Below are positions 1-11,014 of a stretch of 64,000 nucleotides of DNA, piece after piece. Where the stretch lies: NCBI GenBank assembly GCA_009760855.2, contig WPIO01000042.1:3420991-3484990 (forward strand), written 5' to 3'. The notes under the pieces are model-generated. The model saw nothing but the letters and a program-made list of their open reading frames with translations, was not told where the DNA came from and did not search any database. A program made the position numbers and the translations under genes. This DNA is from Cristatella mucedo (Eukaryota > Bryozoa > Phylactolaemata > Cristatellidae). The first letter of the stretch is position 1, and every line of letters starts with the position of its first letter.

Positions 1-426
1 AAAATACAGAAGCCAAATGTGACGAGCTACTATAATTTGCAACAGTGCATGAATATAATCGACACTAGAGCTCACTGCCTGTGGACTTGGTTCGCCGAGT
101 CATAGTATAATTATACATCTATTACATGGTCACTCCCGAAAATAATGGTCGCCATCTTGCCACGTGGTGGAAGTGCCGCGTGATGGAAGGATGGCAGTAC
201 ATCGTCGCTTTAATTGGTATGGATAGAAATAGACGTATAACATAATAGCAATAAATAGAGTAGAAGCTATCGTATTTCTAGATCTCGCACAGTTACTGGA
301 CATTACAGGGATTAATAATAATATAGATACAGCCAGTAGGAGAGAAGCTAAGTGCAGTTCCAGTTGTATTGCTAAAGTTCGAGGAAATACCATGGGAATA
401 TTTAAAAGATAAGCAAAATAGATTTG

Positions 427-585
427 CTAATCAGCCCTAAAAATATCACGTAAACGTGCGACAGGCAAATACCAATCAGTCTCTAACGGTTGCTTGTCTA
501 AAGCCTTACCGACAGGAGGATTGAGGTCAATATGTTTGAGGACGTCTTCTTGACCGGAAGCATACCGGTTAAAATCCTTTTTTCC
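427..585 (-). CDS. Putative last tail exon of an unidentified protein (block A1)
   Basis: The frame begins after an acceptor (…TTTTAACAG) at 586-590 and reads through a segment containing SGQEDVLKHIDLNPPVG to a stop at 427-429. It is related to the segments SGEDDVIKDTGYNPHDG at 34.1 kb, SGQDDKGIGYDPYG at 33.3 kb and SCQDHVDEGIGYNPHVG at 35.7 kb, so I treat it as a paralogous exon. A perfect G|GTAAG donor lies at 508-510 directly after the conserved motif, so the exon may instead end at 510 and splice onward. The frame is open but short, and no known domain is recognised. The upstream intron contains a LINE 3' tail. Function unknown; a hydrophilic, acidic cytoplasmic tail is an inference. Confidence 0.4.
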   Translation of the reverse strand, partial: GKKDFNRYASGQEDVLKHIDLNPPVGKALDKQPLETDWYLPVARLRDIFRAD

Positions 586-590
586 CTGTT

Positions 591-689
591 AAAATAATAA
601 TAATAATTAAATAATAATAATAATGCACTTGATAAAGGGCCCTCAAAGAACTCACATATATTTTTCTAGGCGCTTTACATTTGCTGCAA
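591..689 (-). mobile_element. L2/CR1-like LINE 3' tail
   Basis: On the minus strand this is the recurrent 3' end of the window's LINE family: TTGCAGCAAATGTAAAGCGC, a short loop, then a complementary GGGC…TTTATCAAGTGCA segment and an (ATT)n tail. It sits in the putative intron between the two tail-like exons. The same insertion is present at 42952-43041 and about 60955-61040, so it predates the block duplication. Confidence 0.85.
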
Positions 690-693
690 TAAA

Positions 694-880
694 TGAACAG
701 ATGGCGAGTTTTTAGCATTCACGCAGACGTCAACATCGGTTGCTTGTATTGCAGGAGCAATATCACTTGGCGGTTGGGTATCGTCGATCCGGAATGAACT
801 GTCATCCCCACAAATTTCCTCTCGAGAATTGTCCGAGTAGGATTCCACATTAGGGCAATCTTTCGATAGCAGACCAGTGC
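694..880 (-). CDS. Putative hydrophilic tail exon (block A1)
   Basis: The frame starts after an acceptor (poly-T then CAG at 881-883) in phase 1 and encodes a Ser/Asp/Glu-rich segment that includes GTGLLSKDCPNVESYSDNSR and later DDSSFRIDDTQPP. The homologous exon at 35948 starts the same way, ACTGGTCTGC after the acceptor, in the same phase, and encodes TGLPSQQSDISNVNSLSGSS. Between copies at 0.8 and 43.2 kb the main indel is 6 bp (two residues), which favours real coding. The donor side is unclear: a LINE tail begins at 689 and GTGAAT near 724 is a possible donor. No known domain. Confidence 0.4.
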
Positions 881-1103
881 CTGAAAAAATATATGCTAGC
901 TGTGTTTGCAATCATAGAATAAAAGCCATAACAGATGGAAAAAGCTGTACGATTAAAACGGCATGGATCTGAAATAGAAGTACTGCTTAGTTTGTACTGA
1001 GACACACAATTATGACCCTACTCGACACATTAAATTATGAAGACAGTAATTCTTATGCAAGATAACTATTGACCTACCGTTAAGGAAAAGTACTTAATAC
1101 AAA

Positions 1104-1140
1104 TATAAATGAGGCTGTTAAATCAGCTAATATCTTATCT
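1104..1140. repeat. SINE 3'-end hairpin remnant
   Basis: GAGGCTGTTAAATCAGCTAA contains the small inverted repeat GCTG-TTAAAT-CAGC. The same motif closes the tRNA-headed SINEs at 33.8 and 51.8 kb and recurs near 2540, 25240, 36240, 36870, 43480, 54220 and 61490. It is most simply the tail of an old SINE copy. Confidence 0.55.
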
Positions 1141-1362
1141 ATCTTCAAATGCTCAAAATACTGCTTCGAGAGCAGAAAACTTCAATTATTTTTGTCTTTG
1201 ATTATCAGCAACGCTAATATTAAGTAGACACTTTCAGCATCACAACAGAAGCAGTCCTAGATTCTGCAAGCAGAAGCAAATTACATGCATATTCTGTTTT
1301 CGTTTGACCATGAAAACTCCCGCATAACCCTAGCGCTTGAGAGTTGACCACCATTCAATATA

Positions 1363-2193
1363 CAGTGGTATCGCGGCTTACGACTTTAATTCCATCAGTG
1401 CCGGAGCTCGTAAGTAAAATTACTCATATGTCAAATCCATTCTCCACACTGAACTAAATTAAAATGCCATTAATCCGTTCCGGACCATTAAAAAAGCGCT
1501 GCGATTTTTGTTACGCGTTTTTAAATTAAAAAATATACCTATAAATAATGAATAACGTTTTAAAAACAATACAATAAAATGTCTTGTCATAAATGGGCTT
1601 TATCAATCCTAATGTAAAGGAGTAACTTGTAGATCGGACGACTTGAAGATGCTAATAGAATTAGTAGAGAAAGGCTGAAACTAATATTTGAATCTTATTC
1701 GCTGATGTTTGCCCTTTTCACTAGGCTTTCCTCGCTTTCAGTTTATTGACTGGGCCAATACGCAGACAGACCGATAGTTATCAGTTATGCGATAAACTCT
1801 CACACGATGACATTGTCTAAACAGAGTACGGTATATATTTAGCTGTTACTGTCATAGTCGGATTTGACGCCGGAGTCTGGCAATCTTGTGCGTCAAAGCA
1901 CCACGACGGCTCGCTCGAGTCAGGGAACAAACCCACAGGCCTGTACTTGGCGTCACAGCAGGGTCGTAGGGCAGCATCTTACAACGGAGCACCGTTCGCT
2001 GCCGTACCCTTATAGGCCTGAGTAACCACACGCTGTGTGACGTTCGCTGCGACAACTCGCGATAAAGTATGTGAAGCTGGCTCGTAACCCGAATTTTAGC
2101 TCGTAACTCAATGCGAAAACCGGCCGAGAGACAGCTTGTATCTCGAAACATTCGTATGTCGAGACACTCGTTAGCCGAGGTACCACAGCACTG
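1363..2193. mobile_element. Non-autonomous pogo/Tigger-like DNA transposon (block A1)
   Basis: The left end CAGTGGTATCGCGGCTTACG, preceded by TA, is imperfectly inverted at the right end (…GTTAGCCGAGGTACCACAGCACTG). Inside the left end is TTAATCCGTTCCGGACC, and the right half repeats CTCGTAAC/CTCGAAAC-type motifs. This end structure is typical of pogo/Tigger-type Tc1/mariner elements. No transposase frame is seen, so the ~830-bp element is non-autonomous. It interrupts sequence that is continuous in the related module at 36.5-36.6 kb, which supports insertion. Short open frames inside it are not genes. Confidence 0.7.
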
Positions 2194-2805
2194 TTGCGAT
2201 ACTCCGTCTCACTGGCTATGATATTTCCGTTCATGTGCTCTAGCAGAATCCCAACGACATTAAGTCTGCGTCTGGTCTAATAAAAATATGAGGAACTAGG
2301 ATTCTAATATTTTTTCCGGAAATACTTATTTGCTGCAAATGTGCCAGGATACAATAAAATAGTCATCGACATAGTGAATGCCAAAGTGCCACATTTCAAA
2401 CACTTCATTTCAAATACTTTTTCAAACGGGTGATCATGCTCCAAAAATCTCTTCTTAGTCATGCAGAAGGCAATCGTTAATTGGCTACGGCAAATTTGGC
2501 AATTGCAAGTGAGATTCATTCGCCACTACATATACTTATGAGGCTGTTAAATCCGAAAGTCTTTTTTTTAATAAGTCCACATCAATGGCATAGACGTCTC
2601 GCCTTCAGCTAAGCAGGTCCTGTTTGGCGCGGCATATACGAGGACAGCTCATGCAATGCCACAAAGGATATAAGCAGAATACCTAAAGGTATTACCAAGA
2701 AGTTATGTAAAGGTCCGCACTGCGCTTGCAGTCGCCTAAGAGCTGTCTAGCCCTTGGAGAAATGTGCAACCAATGACTGCAGGTACCTCTTTTGAAATAT
2801 CGTCA
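2194..2805. other. Unidentified part of block A, related to 36.6-36.96 kb
   Basis: About 2290-2640 aligns with 36615-36960, including a second SINE-like tail at about 2539-2556. Near 2640-2730 the minus strand has a short hydrophobic stretch (FLVIPLGILLISFVALH) followed by a stop, which could be a membrane segment. No family is recognised and no splice structure could be fixed. Confidence 0.35.
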
Positions 2806-3039
2806 CTATCCTCCCCTGATGGAGCTGTTTAGGCGAACCCTAATCTGGATAGAGCTGCCATGAGGTTGCCTGCTGCACATTTCCATGCTGACTTTATTGA
2901 CAGTGCAGGTCTGTATGTGGACAGAATCGCTGTCAATATTCCTGGGCAGATCATTTAGAACGGTACTTTCAATCGCAGGTAAACTGTCAGTACGTCTGTT
3001 ACCCGATTTTAAGTGCAGTGTCGCGTATAAAAGTTTCAC
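2806..3039 (-). CDS. Possible extracellular exon of unknown type (block A1)
   Basis: A minus-strand frame encodes segments such as DLPRNIDSDSVHIQTCTVNK and SSIQIRVRLNSSI. The copies at 45.2 and 63.2 kb keep this frame across the core with conservative changes (R/K, S/T, K/R). Alternating hydrophobic residues around a CTV…IQIRVRLN pattern faintly resemble the membrane-proximal part of integrin alpha chains. That is only a resemblance. The plus strand is also open over part of the region, so coding status is uncertain. Confidence 0.22.
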   Translation of the reverse strand: MKLLYATLHLKSGNRRTDSLPAIESTVLNDLPRNIDSDSVHIQTCTVNKVSMEMCSRQPHGSSIQIRVRLNSSIRGG

Positions 3040-3603
3040 AGCTTGATAATTCGTAACTTATTGTCAGTGTTTGCTTCTTCTCGGTGTCTGCCAAATGCTC
3101 CGGCCCTGTTCTGTTTCGAGTTTTAACAGTTAGCTGGTGTTGGCAATTTAAGATTTTGAGGAATACAGTCGGATTCATTTTCCTTCTAATTCTGTTTTAA
3201 CATAAATCCAGCGGATTTATTAGAAGGTGTACACATATTTTATAAAAACAACGGTCCTGTAACTTATTCGACGATTTTTTTTAAATCTAGTAAGTGATGT
3301 TATCGAAACTTGGCAAAGGCAAACTTTACTTGGAAGCACGTCCACTTAGAAATGCAATGATTACATTGGCAATTATTAGACAAGCCGATTTTTTATTGTG
3401 CTATATCCCTCAAATGTATGACAAAATAGGACGAATTCTCTATCCCGACCGGCTTTATTTAAACCATGACCTGGGATAGGACCAGCCAACCAAGCAAAGC
3501 TGTTAATATTTGTGTCTCCTTTAGTTATTATCAGCAAGGCCAAATGGCTTATTCTGCTTTGCAGTTACATTCTCCACCTTTTCCCATTTGCTCAAAGACA
3601 TTC

Positions 3604-5554
3604 AAATTGAACGATTTATTTATTGAAAGTTCTTTAGCCAACCAATGGGTGGGGGTAAAGTATGAAAAAATGGTCAATAATTTGTGGTTCTTTGAAATTT
3701 GCGTATTAAAAGATAAACTTGTTATAATTGTAAACCCAAATTTTGGTGATTGTCAGATGACTGGAACATGGTCAATAAAATAATTTATAAGACCTATTTA
3801 AACCGGAAGTAGTACATCGAGCTCAACAAGATAATTTTTTTTGAAAAATAACAGAGCCCGAACTTCGGTTTTCTGGTGAACTCTGCGAATATAAGCTAGA
3901 CAGCCCTAAATTGACCCGAGAAAATCACTTTGAAAAATAATAAAACGTTACATTGACAAAAATGACTCGCCCCCTCGAGATCCAACGTCCGACTGGTAGT
4001 ATAACAAGATCATAAAAGCATAAACGCTATCGGCCGGGGCATAGTCCAGCCTCAGCCTCCCCCCCCCCCCCCCCAGTTCATAGCAACCGACTGCAAACGG
4101 CATTCCAAGGCTCACTCCATATTTACTTGGCAAAACCATCTTTACATTGGTATGTTTACATCGGCTCAAAAGCCGGAAGTGATTATTGTTCGACAAGTAG
4201 ACTATCATTAGGGATAATATATTGAGATTTTACAGCAGCCGGGGCCACCGTAACTAAGGAGTTCATTGCCACTGCACTTACTGGCTCACGGGACAGCCGA
4301 TCCGGTTCCTGTATCGGCCATAACATTCGAGACAACGGCTTTGTCCGGCCGCCGGTCAGCCTGGTGACTAGTATGGAACTAACGCGTCGTTTACTGCAAA
4401 TTGGTGAAAATGTTGATTCAATTCTATTCAAGGAAATTTATGTTTTTTCAAATTCTCATTTATGTCATGTATAGTTGGATATCTGAATTGGCTAACGCAG
4501 GGTGTGCCACCCGGCTGTAGCTTGGTTTGAAGGCCGGCTGAATGAGACCTATCGTGGATACGTGCTGCTTATGCTACCTAAGGGTCTTGTTAGGTTGGCC
4601 TATTTCTTAGATCCTTATTTATCTATTTATTCAATTGTGTGTGCGATGCATAGCTTTTCCTAGTGGTGTCGCTTGGTTTAGCTTGGGGTTCTCACTTTAC
4701 CTGCAAACGACAGTCAAATGCCTGTTGTCGCTGATGTCATATCTGCTAAGCCGTTATCATCCTTTCATTCACATATCGTAAAAATGTCACTGGTACGCTA
4801 ATAGTGACCCGATCAACGTGAAATTTGAAATATACGTTCGTAAGTATGTGCTTTCAAGTTGTGTGACGACAAACATAGTAACACAGCCTTGTTTTCTATG
4901 GCCTACATGCTTTGACAGCAAGTTGGCTTCTCTGAGTGCTATCCCAGGAGTGGTACTTTGTACCTCATCAATTCTACAGCTTCCTCGATACTCGGCCGAT
5001 CGACAGGAAATATTTTTCATATTTTGTGCGTGGTGTGAGGTCAACAGTTTGAGATATCGAATTATTCGTTTATATTTTGTTCGTGGTGTGGGGAACATAA
5101 GAGCCGAGTATCCTGCATCTTTTGGGGTTTTTCCATATTTCTTGAGGGACTGGTATTGAATCTATTGATACGATGATAAAGCCATATTTGGCTGAGCCTC
5201 AGTGCTATATGTGACCTTGACTTTTACAGGTCATCAGAAAGTCAACAAGGCAGCTATGTTACATCAAACGATAGTTTATGTTACCGTTTTTCTTTGTTGC
5301 ACTTTTCATGCGATTCGTTCTATCGGTCTTTGTACAATATCAATAAATGTGCTTTGAGGAGGTAATTCCTATTTGGTCGGGCACATAACTCCTACTACCG
5401 TTGGACATACCATGGTCAAGTATTCTTACTGCAAGGCCATACTCATGCTCCTATCTTCAACTCTGTCACTCAATTCAGAAAAATTGGGAAGCTAGACCGA
5501 TATAATGAGAAAACAGCCAGAAAGTTCTTTTACATGCAAGACAGTGATACTTAC
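3604..5554. other. Unidentified sequence with a poly-C run
   Basis: No gene, transposon or duplicated block was recognised here. A run of 16 C lies at 4059-4074. Around 4990-5095 a short diverged direct repeat (ATATTTTGTGCGTGGTGTG, then ATATTTTGTTCGTGGTGTG) flanks about 55 bp. Both strands are open across 4800-5150, but the two overlapping frames have no recognisable motif and look like chance. Confidence 0.5.
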
Positions 5555-5681
5555 CTAACGAAATCATTAAATGTGGACATTTATCTTTGCTGGTGACATC
5601 CGCTTCACTGTTTGCACTGAGGGAAATCGCTGATGTTTGATCATCTTGTTTTTTAAATTGGTCTCCGACGAATTTCCAGAC
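5555..5681 (-). CDS. Possible internal exon, acidic/Ser-rich
   Basis: A frame bounded by an acceptor (…TATATACAG at 5682) and a consensus donor (G|GTAAGTATC at 5549-5555) encodes FVGDQFKKQDDQTSAISLSA, then NSEADVTSKDKCPH. Composition is that of a soluble or cytoplasmic linker and loosely resembles the tail exons elsewhere. No domain is recognised, and only splice-site quality plus composition support it. Confidence 0.3.
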
Positions 5682-6477
5682 TGTATATAACAGTACAGCA
5701 CATTGTACAAACATATACCGTCAATATCGACCACATGACCAAGAAACCTTCATAATTCCAAATTTTTAAATCATGAGTTTATTTAATGGAGAAAGGTATA
5801 ATACAGAGAAACCTGCAATGCTACAGTCCTCGAATGCTGGAGCCACGACAACGTTTGCTCTGTTAACAACTCGTCACATGTAAAGCAAAAAGTCTATTCA
5901 CCAGCTTCACAAACTTTGGCATGTCATTCAAGATGCAAAGCCTTAATAGCAACTATTTTTTATTATCGCTAGGGATAGCATTTCAATGTCGTTAGGTTTC
6001 TAGACCAATCGTGTCGTATACTTGGCACATCTGTACACGTCCAACATGGTAGCCATTTATTACGACACGAACTTCACTGAAGGCTCGCGGCCAAGGTGTT
6101 GAACTTATATTGCTAAGTTAACAAAAAGTAAAAAGAATCATAAATGACTAGCACTCACAGCAAAAAAAGTGCTATCGAATCCCTGGTAATGAGAACTAAC
6201 CATAAGTAACACCAGGCACCCAGAGAACATATGCTGAGGGTGAGGTGCAAATTCAAAGAAACTATAGCATTAGCAGCAACGATGGGCAGTCAGCTTAAAC
6301 TTCAATGAGAATATAGAAGGCCTGAGTTTGCTTAACTTGCATTGATCTGCCTAACACATCTTAAGCTACAGTTACGATGCAATCTCCACCAGCCGGAGTC
6401 AACAGCGCTGTGCCTGCAATGGCAGTGGCAGCAACAGTGATCGCAGCAGCACTAGTACTAAAAGTTGGGAGTATATC
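5682..6477. other. Unidentified intergenic or intronic sequence
   Basis: No coding exon, transposon end or duplicated block was recognised in this stretch. Confidence 0.5.
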
Positions 6478-6650
6478 TCCACAGTTGTAGCAGGGTGGAG
6501 GCAGAGCCCTTGCTGCTTAGGAACCAGCTCGGGGGTTCAAGTCCTGCTGAGGGTGATTCTTTGTTTCCTAATGCTAGCAATGAAGATAGCCGTTAAGGAT
6601 ATCTTAGGGCTACATGAACAAAGTATTTGAATCTGCTAACCTTTACCTTT
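6478..6650 (+). mobile_element. tRNA-derived SINE
   Basis: A-box-like TAGCAGGGTGG (6488-6498) and B box GGTTCAAGTCC (6534-6544) have tRNA-like spacing. They are followed by GATAGCCGTTAAGG and a tail ending near AATCTGCTAAC, the same body and tail as the SINE at 33.7 kb. There is no paired acceptor stem, so it is not a functional tRNA gene. Confidence 0.7.
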
Positions 6651-6984
6651 AATGATCGGGCAGTGTCAGATGACCCCCCCACCTACTAGGCATTACTGAG
6701 AGAGTTTTAGGGGCTGCATTTATGTCACATTACACGATATGATTCAATACTATACATAGTATTCCTTCCACGAATGACATTTGTTCCCAGTAGGATACCT
6801 GCAAGAAAAACATGCACTTGGAAACTTTCAATATAGGGAGGCAAAGCCGACGTCACTTGGACAGGCATGTGTAAATATACAGCTCATACAGTAGCAAAAT
6901 CTCAAATATGTAAACTTTAACGACATTAGGGCCAATGCCTTTTGGCTTAAACATGCATTTGCTGTTTGCAACAACCTGCCAGAT

Positions 6985-7960
6985 AACAAGCAGCTCGTCG
7001 ACTTCGAACTACTGTCACTCGTCTTTAGGGTCCCTTCATTCTCTTCTTGCAGCTCAACTAACCTACTTTCTAATCAGACTAGGCATCATACCACCCTCTC
7101 TTCTTGCTCAAGTCGATTAGCTGCGTCTCAACCTCAAATCCTTTGGAGACCCGCACCCTTCGTTCGTATGCTACCGAAGTCTGGAAGTCACTCCTGACTG
7201 ACGGCAAGACAGCACCTGACTAGATGCATTTTAAAAGAAGCTGCCAGCCCACTTGTTCCTCACACCATTCGCCCGAGAGTCCCTGTGAATTTTTGTTATG
7301 GACTAATCCCTGCTGATACTGTGCATGCTTTCACTACCAGATTGAAATGCTTCCTTTACAGCATTTGCATAATGCCCAGAAAGATATGTATTTCTTTTAT
7401 GGTGCTACAGTGACCTCGATGTGAGTCAGCTACGGGCCTTATAATCTCTTAAAAGCTGCCCTCTACCACTGCTTTTGGTACCTATGTCTCAAACTATTCT
7501 TCAACTTAATCTATCTTCTGTGATAAAAACAATACTAGCTGATTTATGGTAGTGATCATGGTAGTGCTGTTGAAGCTCAGATCCTCTTGTGTACACTAAA
7601 TTAGCTGTTCTATTCCTTCACTTTAAGACCTTTGGTAACAGAAGCTTTTGCTCTGCAGTTCCTAGACTATGGAACACACTTCCACAATTCTTACGTCGCC
7701 ACATTTGTTGACCGGGCACATCCACTTTTGCAATCCTTAGCTGCTACTTCCATGCTGCTCACTTCCTCAACTGCCTACGCGAATCAGTTGTGCTCACTCT
7801 CTCTTTGTTGCATGACAGATAAAAAACGTCGGCTACCTTATATGTACCGAAAGCCATTTATGCTTCAAGTGAGCTACAGAAAATCTTGAGCATAACACTC
7901 AGTCTTTGTCGAGTTAAAGACGGAGACCTTTTACATTTCACTAAACTCTCCATGATGATC
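6985..7960 (+). mobile_element. Decayed L2/CR1-like LINE fragments
   Basis: 6985-7260 matches the RT C-terminal region also seen at 16.54-16.76 kb (CTCAAATCCTTTGGAGAC, then an A-P-R-x-W-N-S-L-like segment), with stops and frameshifts. 7580-7950 matches the end of a second LINE subfamily, the region of 17.5-17.9 kb that encodes an RLWNSLPQFL-like segment. Both are pseudogenised. The open frame at 7632-7889 is an out-of-frame shadow. Confidence 0.75.
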
Positions 7961-8639
7961 TGACAGGGTCTCGACAATTAAAATGCATAGTGCAATTATC
8001 CTGTTCATATCGGGCATGCAGTAGCTGCTTGCACGAGAATTCTTGTTGGCATAAGACCACAGCCGGCTCCTTTTGGTCCAAACTAGATAAAAAAAAACAA
8101 GGACTTCAGCAAGCAGACTATTGGAAACAATTTATGGTGGTACCCTTTTCAACGACGAAGCTAATAGTTATTGACATAACTACATTCTTTCAATAACTGT
8201 ATCAAGCTTTGGAATCTCTCATGTCAGTTGGTGGTGAGATTGAGGCCAATAGAACCATAACAACTGCAGGTAGGGTATATAGAGAACTAGCGGTTGGTTA
8301 GAGGCACAGTTTAACGGCCACATGGGGAGACGGTGGTAAGGTTGAAAATAAGAGAAGTATCTTCAGAAAGAGATGCCTGGGGAAGAAAATGGAGGGGACT
8401 ACAGGTATGTTACACGACCCAGTAGCAGACACATTGTGAGATTATGAGCCAATGCAAATCGGTGACAATTATGACTAACGAACGGAGCTGCAGCCAAACA
8501 TTTGCAATTTAGCATGCTAAATGCAAGCAGACATGACTTTGAAGGTGAAAGAAAGTAGAACGTGGATAAGGAGAAAATGTGGTCGTCTAATGATCGTCTA
8601 ACTATGTCATTAGCCCCCTTGTCATATTGGGCGATATAT
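7961..8639. other. Unidentified sequence between LINE fragments
   Basis: No recognisable gene or mobile-element end. Composition is AT-rich with no long open frame of credible coding character. Confidence 0.5.
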
Positions 8640-9690
8640 AAATTGATAGAAAACGATCAAACGAGCAACAACTGAAGTGTGGGGTACATCAGCGCTAGGT
8701 GCTTGGTCCGGTTCTTTTCACGGCTTATATCCTACCCTTGCACATGCGATTGCCATGCACAACATCGGCTTTCACTTCTATGCATATGACACTCGGCTGT
8801 AGCTTTGCTTTGATCCCTCCTGCACATCAAATTCTCTCAACTAGAGAGCAATATCATATTTCAATCGGTCCGTGCATTTTTGACATCCGTCTCGACTTCT
8901 GTAACTCACTCTTGCTGGTCTACCGGCCTATGCAATCAGGTGCATACAGTTGGTGCGAAACTCTTCGACTAAGCTTGTCTGTCATGAGCAGCACTGCTTC
9001 CTCATCATGCCACTTCTTGCCGACCTGCACTGGCTCTCAGTCATTTAGCGTAACCCCTTTAGGTTCTGTCACTCGCTTTTAGGTCCCTTCATTCTTTAGC
9101 TCCACCCTACTAATCAGATCGACTCTTCCTTCAGGCTAAGCATCGTTCCACTTGCTATTCGCAATCTGACTGTTTATCTACACCTCATATGAACCAAGAA
9201 TCCTTTGGAGACCGCCCTTTAGTTTCCATGCTCCCAAAGCCTGGAACTCACTTCCGACTGGTGTCAAGGCATCCCCAGACTTGACCACGTTTAAAAAGAA
9301 GTTAAAATGTATCTGTTTATCACAGCATTTAGTGGGTCCACGTGGTTTGTCTTTTGTGTGCTTATGCGTGCTGACACTGTCAATGCTGCCACTAACCCGA
9401 TCTGCCTAACACAATCCTAATCCGTACGGTGGGTTGTAAATGTCGTCTCTAACCATATTATGATTGTAATTGAGCATGATACCACTAACCAGTCAATCAT
9501 GTTTCCTGTTCAGCCAATGTAAAGGGGCTTAGAAAGAGATTGACTTCTCTGATGGTGCTATAACAAGTGTATTATTGTTATTACAAACCCTTTGCAGCAA
9601 ATGTAAAGCTCCTAGAAAGAGATTGAGTTCTATGAGGGTGCTTCATCAAGTGTATTATTATTATCATTACTATAATTATTTTTAACGACA
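8640..9690 (+). mobile_element. Decayed L2/CR1-like LINE with two successive 3' tails
   Basis: The RT region is recognisable near 8700-8800 (LGPVLFTAYILPL-like, then a decayed Y-A-D-D region), and the C-terminal region continues to about 9300. Two copies of the LINE 3' hairpin and tail follow each other, at about 9515-9580 and 9590-9680. This suggests one element inserted at the tail of another, or an unequal duplication of the 3' end. Confidence 0.75.
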
Positions 9691-11010
9691 GATTATTTGG
9701 GAAAACAACCTAATTTTGTGCAGAATCTGTGTGAGATGTGATGACCGAGCTCATTTTTAGGGTTATGATTTTCAGTTTCAGAGTAACAAAAAGCTTGCTC
9801 ATAAGGAATAGCATGGTCTTACGGTCACTCAATTCGAGAAGTTTGTTGACATCCACGTGCAAATGCCGGCCGCAGCAAAATAATCAAGAGGGTTTGGTGT
9901 GCCGGTAGGCCAAGCACAGGTGACATTAGCAGAAAAGAAAGCCAAAGTTCCTTTACATCACACGTCAATTGCCTAGAAAGATATCTAGTTATCTCATGTT
10001 TTATTTACAAATGCGTTATTACTATTCCCATTATTACATTGGTAAGAATAATAATTTTAATTGTGAAAAGTATTAGACTTGGTTGCCATGTAGACTCTGT
10101 CTTGTGGCTGATTAGCTAATTCGTGCCATCGTGGCCTGTGCTCCTACCTTTATAGGATAAGAATGTTAAATCTTGCCTGCCAGCATCGTACACAGAGGAT
10201 GATCGAAAACGAGAAGACGACAGGTCAGGTGCTGTGTTTTCCTTATCAAATTTACTGCGTCCACCGACTCATTCGGTGCATTCGCGTTCGCAGGGATATA
10301 ACTGGTTTGTCTAGGTGGCTTGCTGTAATTGCATCGTTGTTGGCTTTCAACGGGTTGCTTTGCCGTGCTTGATCGTGTGCCATCCTCGCCGATGCGCATG
10401 ACCTGCATGTTGTTGTCATTGCACTGGTGCCACATACCTAGGTCCGCTCTACTCCTTCCTGCAGGCTGCTCATTGGTCTATGCGTGACTGTGGTGCTGCT
10501 GGTCCTCGAGCTCGGTGGCTTCTTGTCCGGACTGTCCATGTTCATGGCGACTCAAGATCTGCTGTGTATCCTTTTGGTGTATACTCACGCTGAGAAGTTG
10601 TGTTGCCTCTGCTGCGCATGTGCTTAATGCATGACTTCCCCCAGGCACCACCGCCCTTTTTACAATCAATTTGTAATGCTGAGGCCGTGCGAGTACCTTT
10701 GCGAGCTCCTAGATTTTAGCTGTTATACGTATTCAGGACCTCTGCTCACACTTGGATTTCTTAGCCTTAGCGGTGTAGCTCTGGGAGCACATACCACGGC
10801 TAGCATAGTGCTGGCATTCTTTCTGTTTGAGTCGTGGCGAATTTTCATCGAGCAGTAACAAATACGTAATGTGTGGACTTGTTCCGTTTGTACTCTTATA
10901 TGTATTTTTTAATTATAGTTATGCTTTTGTACAACGTAGATTTACTTTTAGCTGGTCTTGCTTTTTTCTGAACTAATACTTTTCTTACATCTGCGAATGT
11001 GGAAAGGAAT
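9691..11010. other. Unidentified sequence
   Basis: Both strands contain open frames of 60-90 codons at 10160-10860, in a slightly more GC-rich patch. None has a recognisable motif, splice sites or a counterpart elsewhere in the window. I do not annotate them. Confidence 0.45.
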
Positions 11011-11014
11011 GAAT

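Larger units (their letters stand above)
1..3603. repeat. Duplicated block A, copy 1 (end of an older unit)
   Basis: Position 1 aligns with 42360 and the match continues, with scattered substitutions and small indels, to 3603/45969. A third copy runs from about 60356 to the window end. The block carries two tail-like exons, a LINE 3' tail, a pogo-like transposon and an unidentified right half. After 3603 this copy continues into unique sequence, whereas copy 2 jumps into the BIR block at 45984. Copy 1 is visibly more diverged from copy 2 than copy 3 is, so it belongs to an older duplication. Confidence 0.95.

Noticed and set aside
130-393. A short membrane protein with a hydrophobic segment (also at 42489 and 60565)
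   Set aside because: The frame starts at a non-exonic position 3' of the tail exon, has no splice or family support, and copy 3 is frameshifted. It could be chance in AT-rich DNA.
1852-2234. Open frames of 74-99 codons
   Set aside because: They lie entirely within the non-autonomous pogo-like element and lack transposase motifs.
4818-5159. A 113-codon plus-strand gene overlapping a 103-codon minus-strand gene
   Set aside because: Both strands are open over the same bases, with no motif or counterpart elsewhere, so neither can be supported.
10160-10860. Small genes in 10.16-10.86 kb
   Set aside because: Open on both strands, lacking motifs, splice sites or duplicated counterparts.
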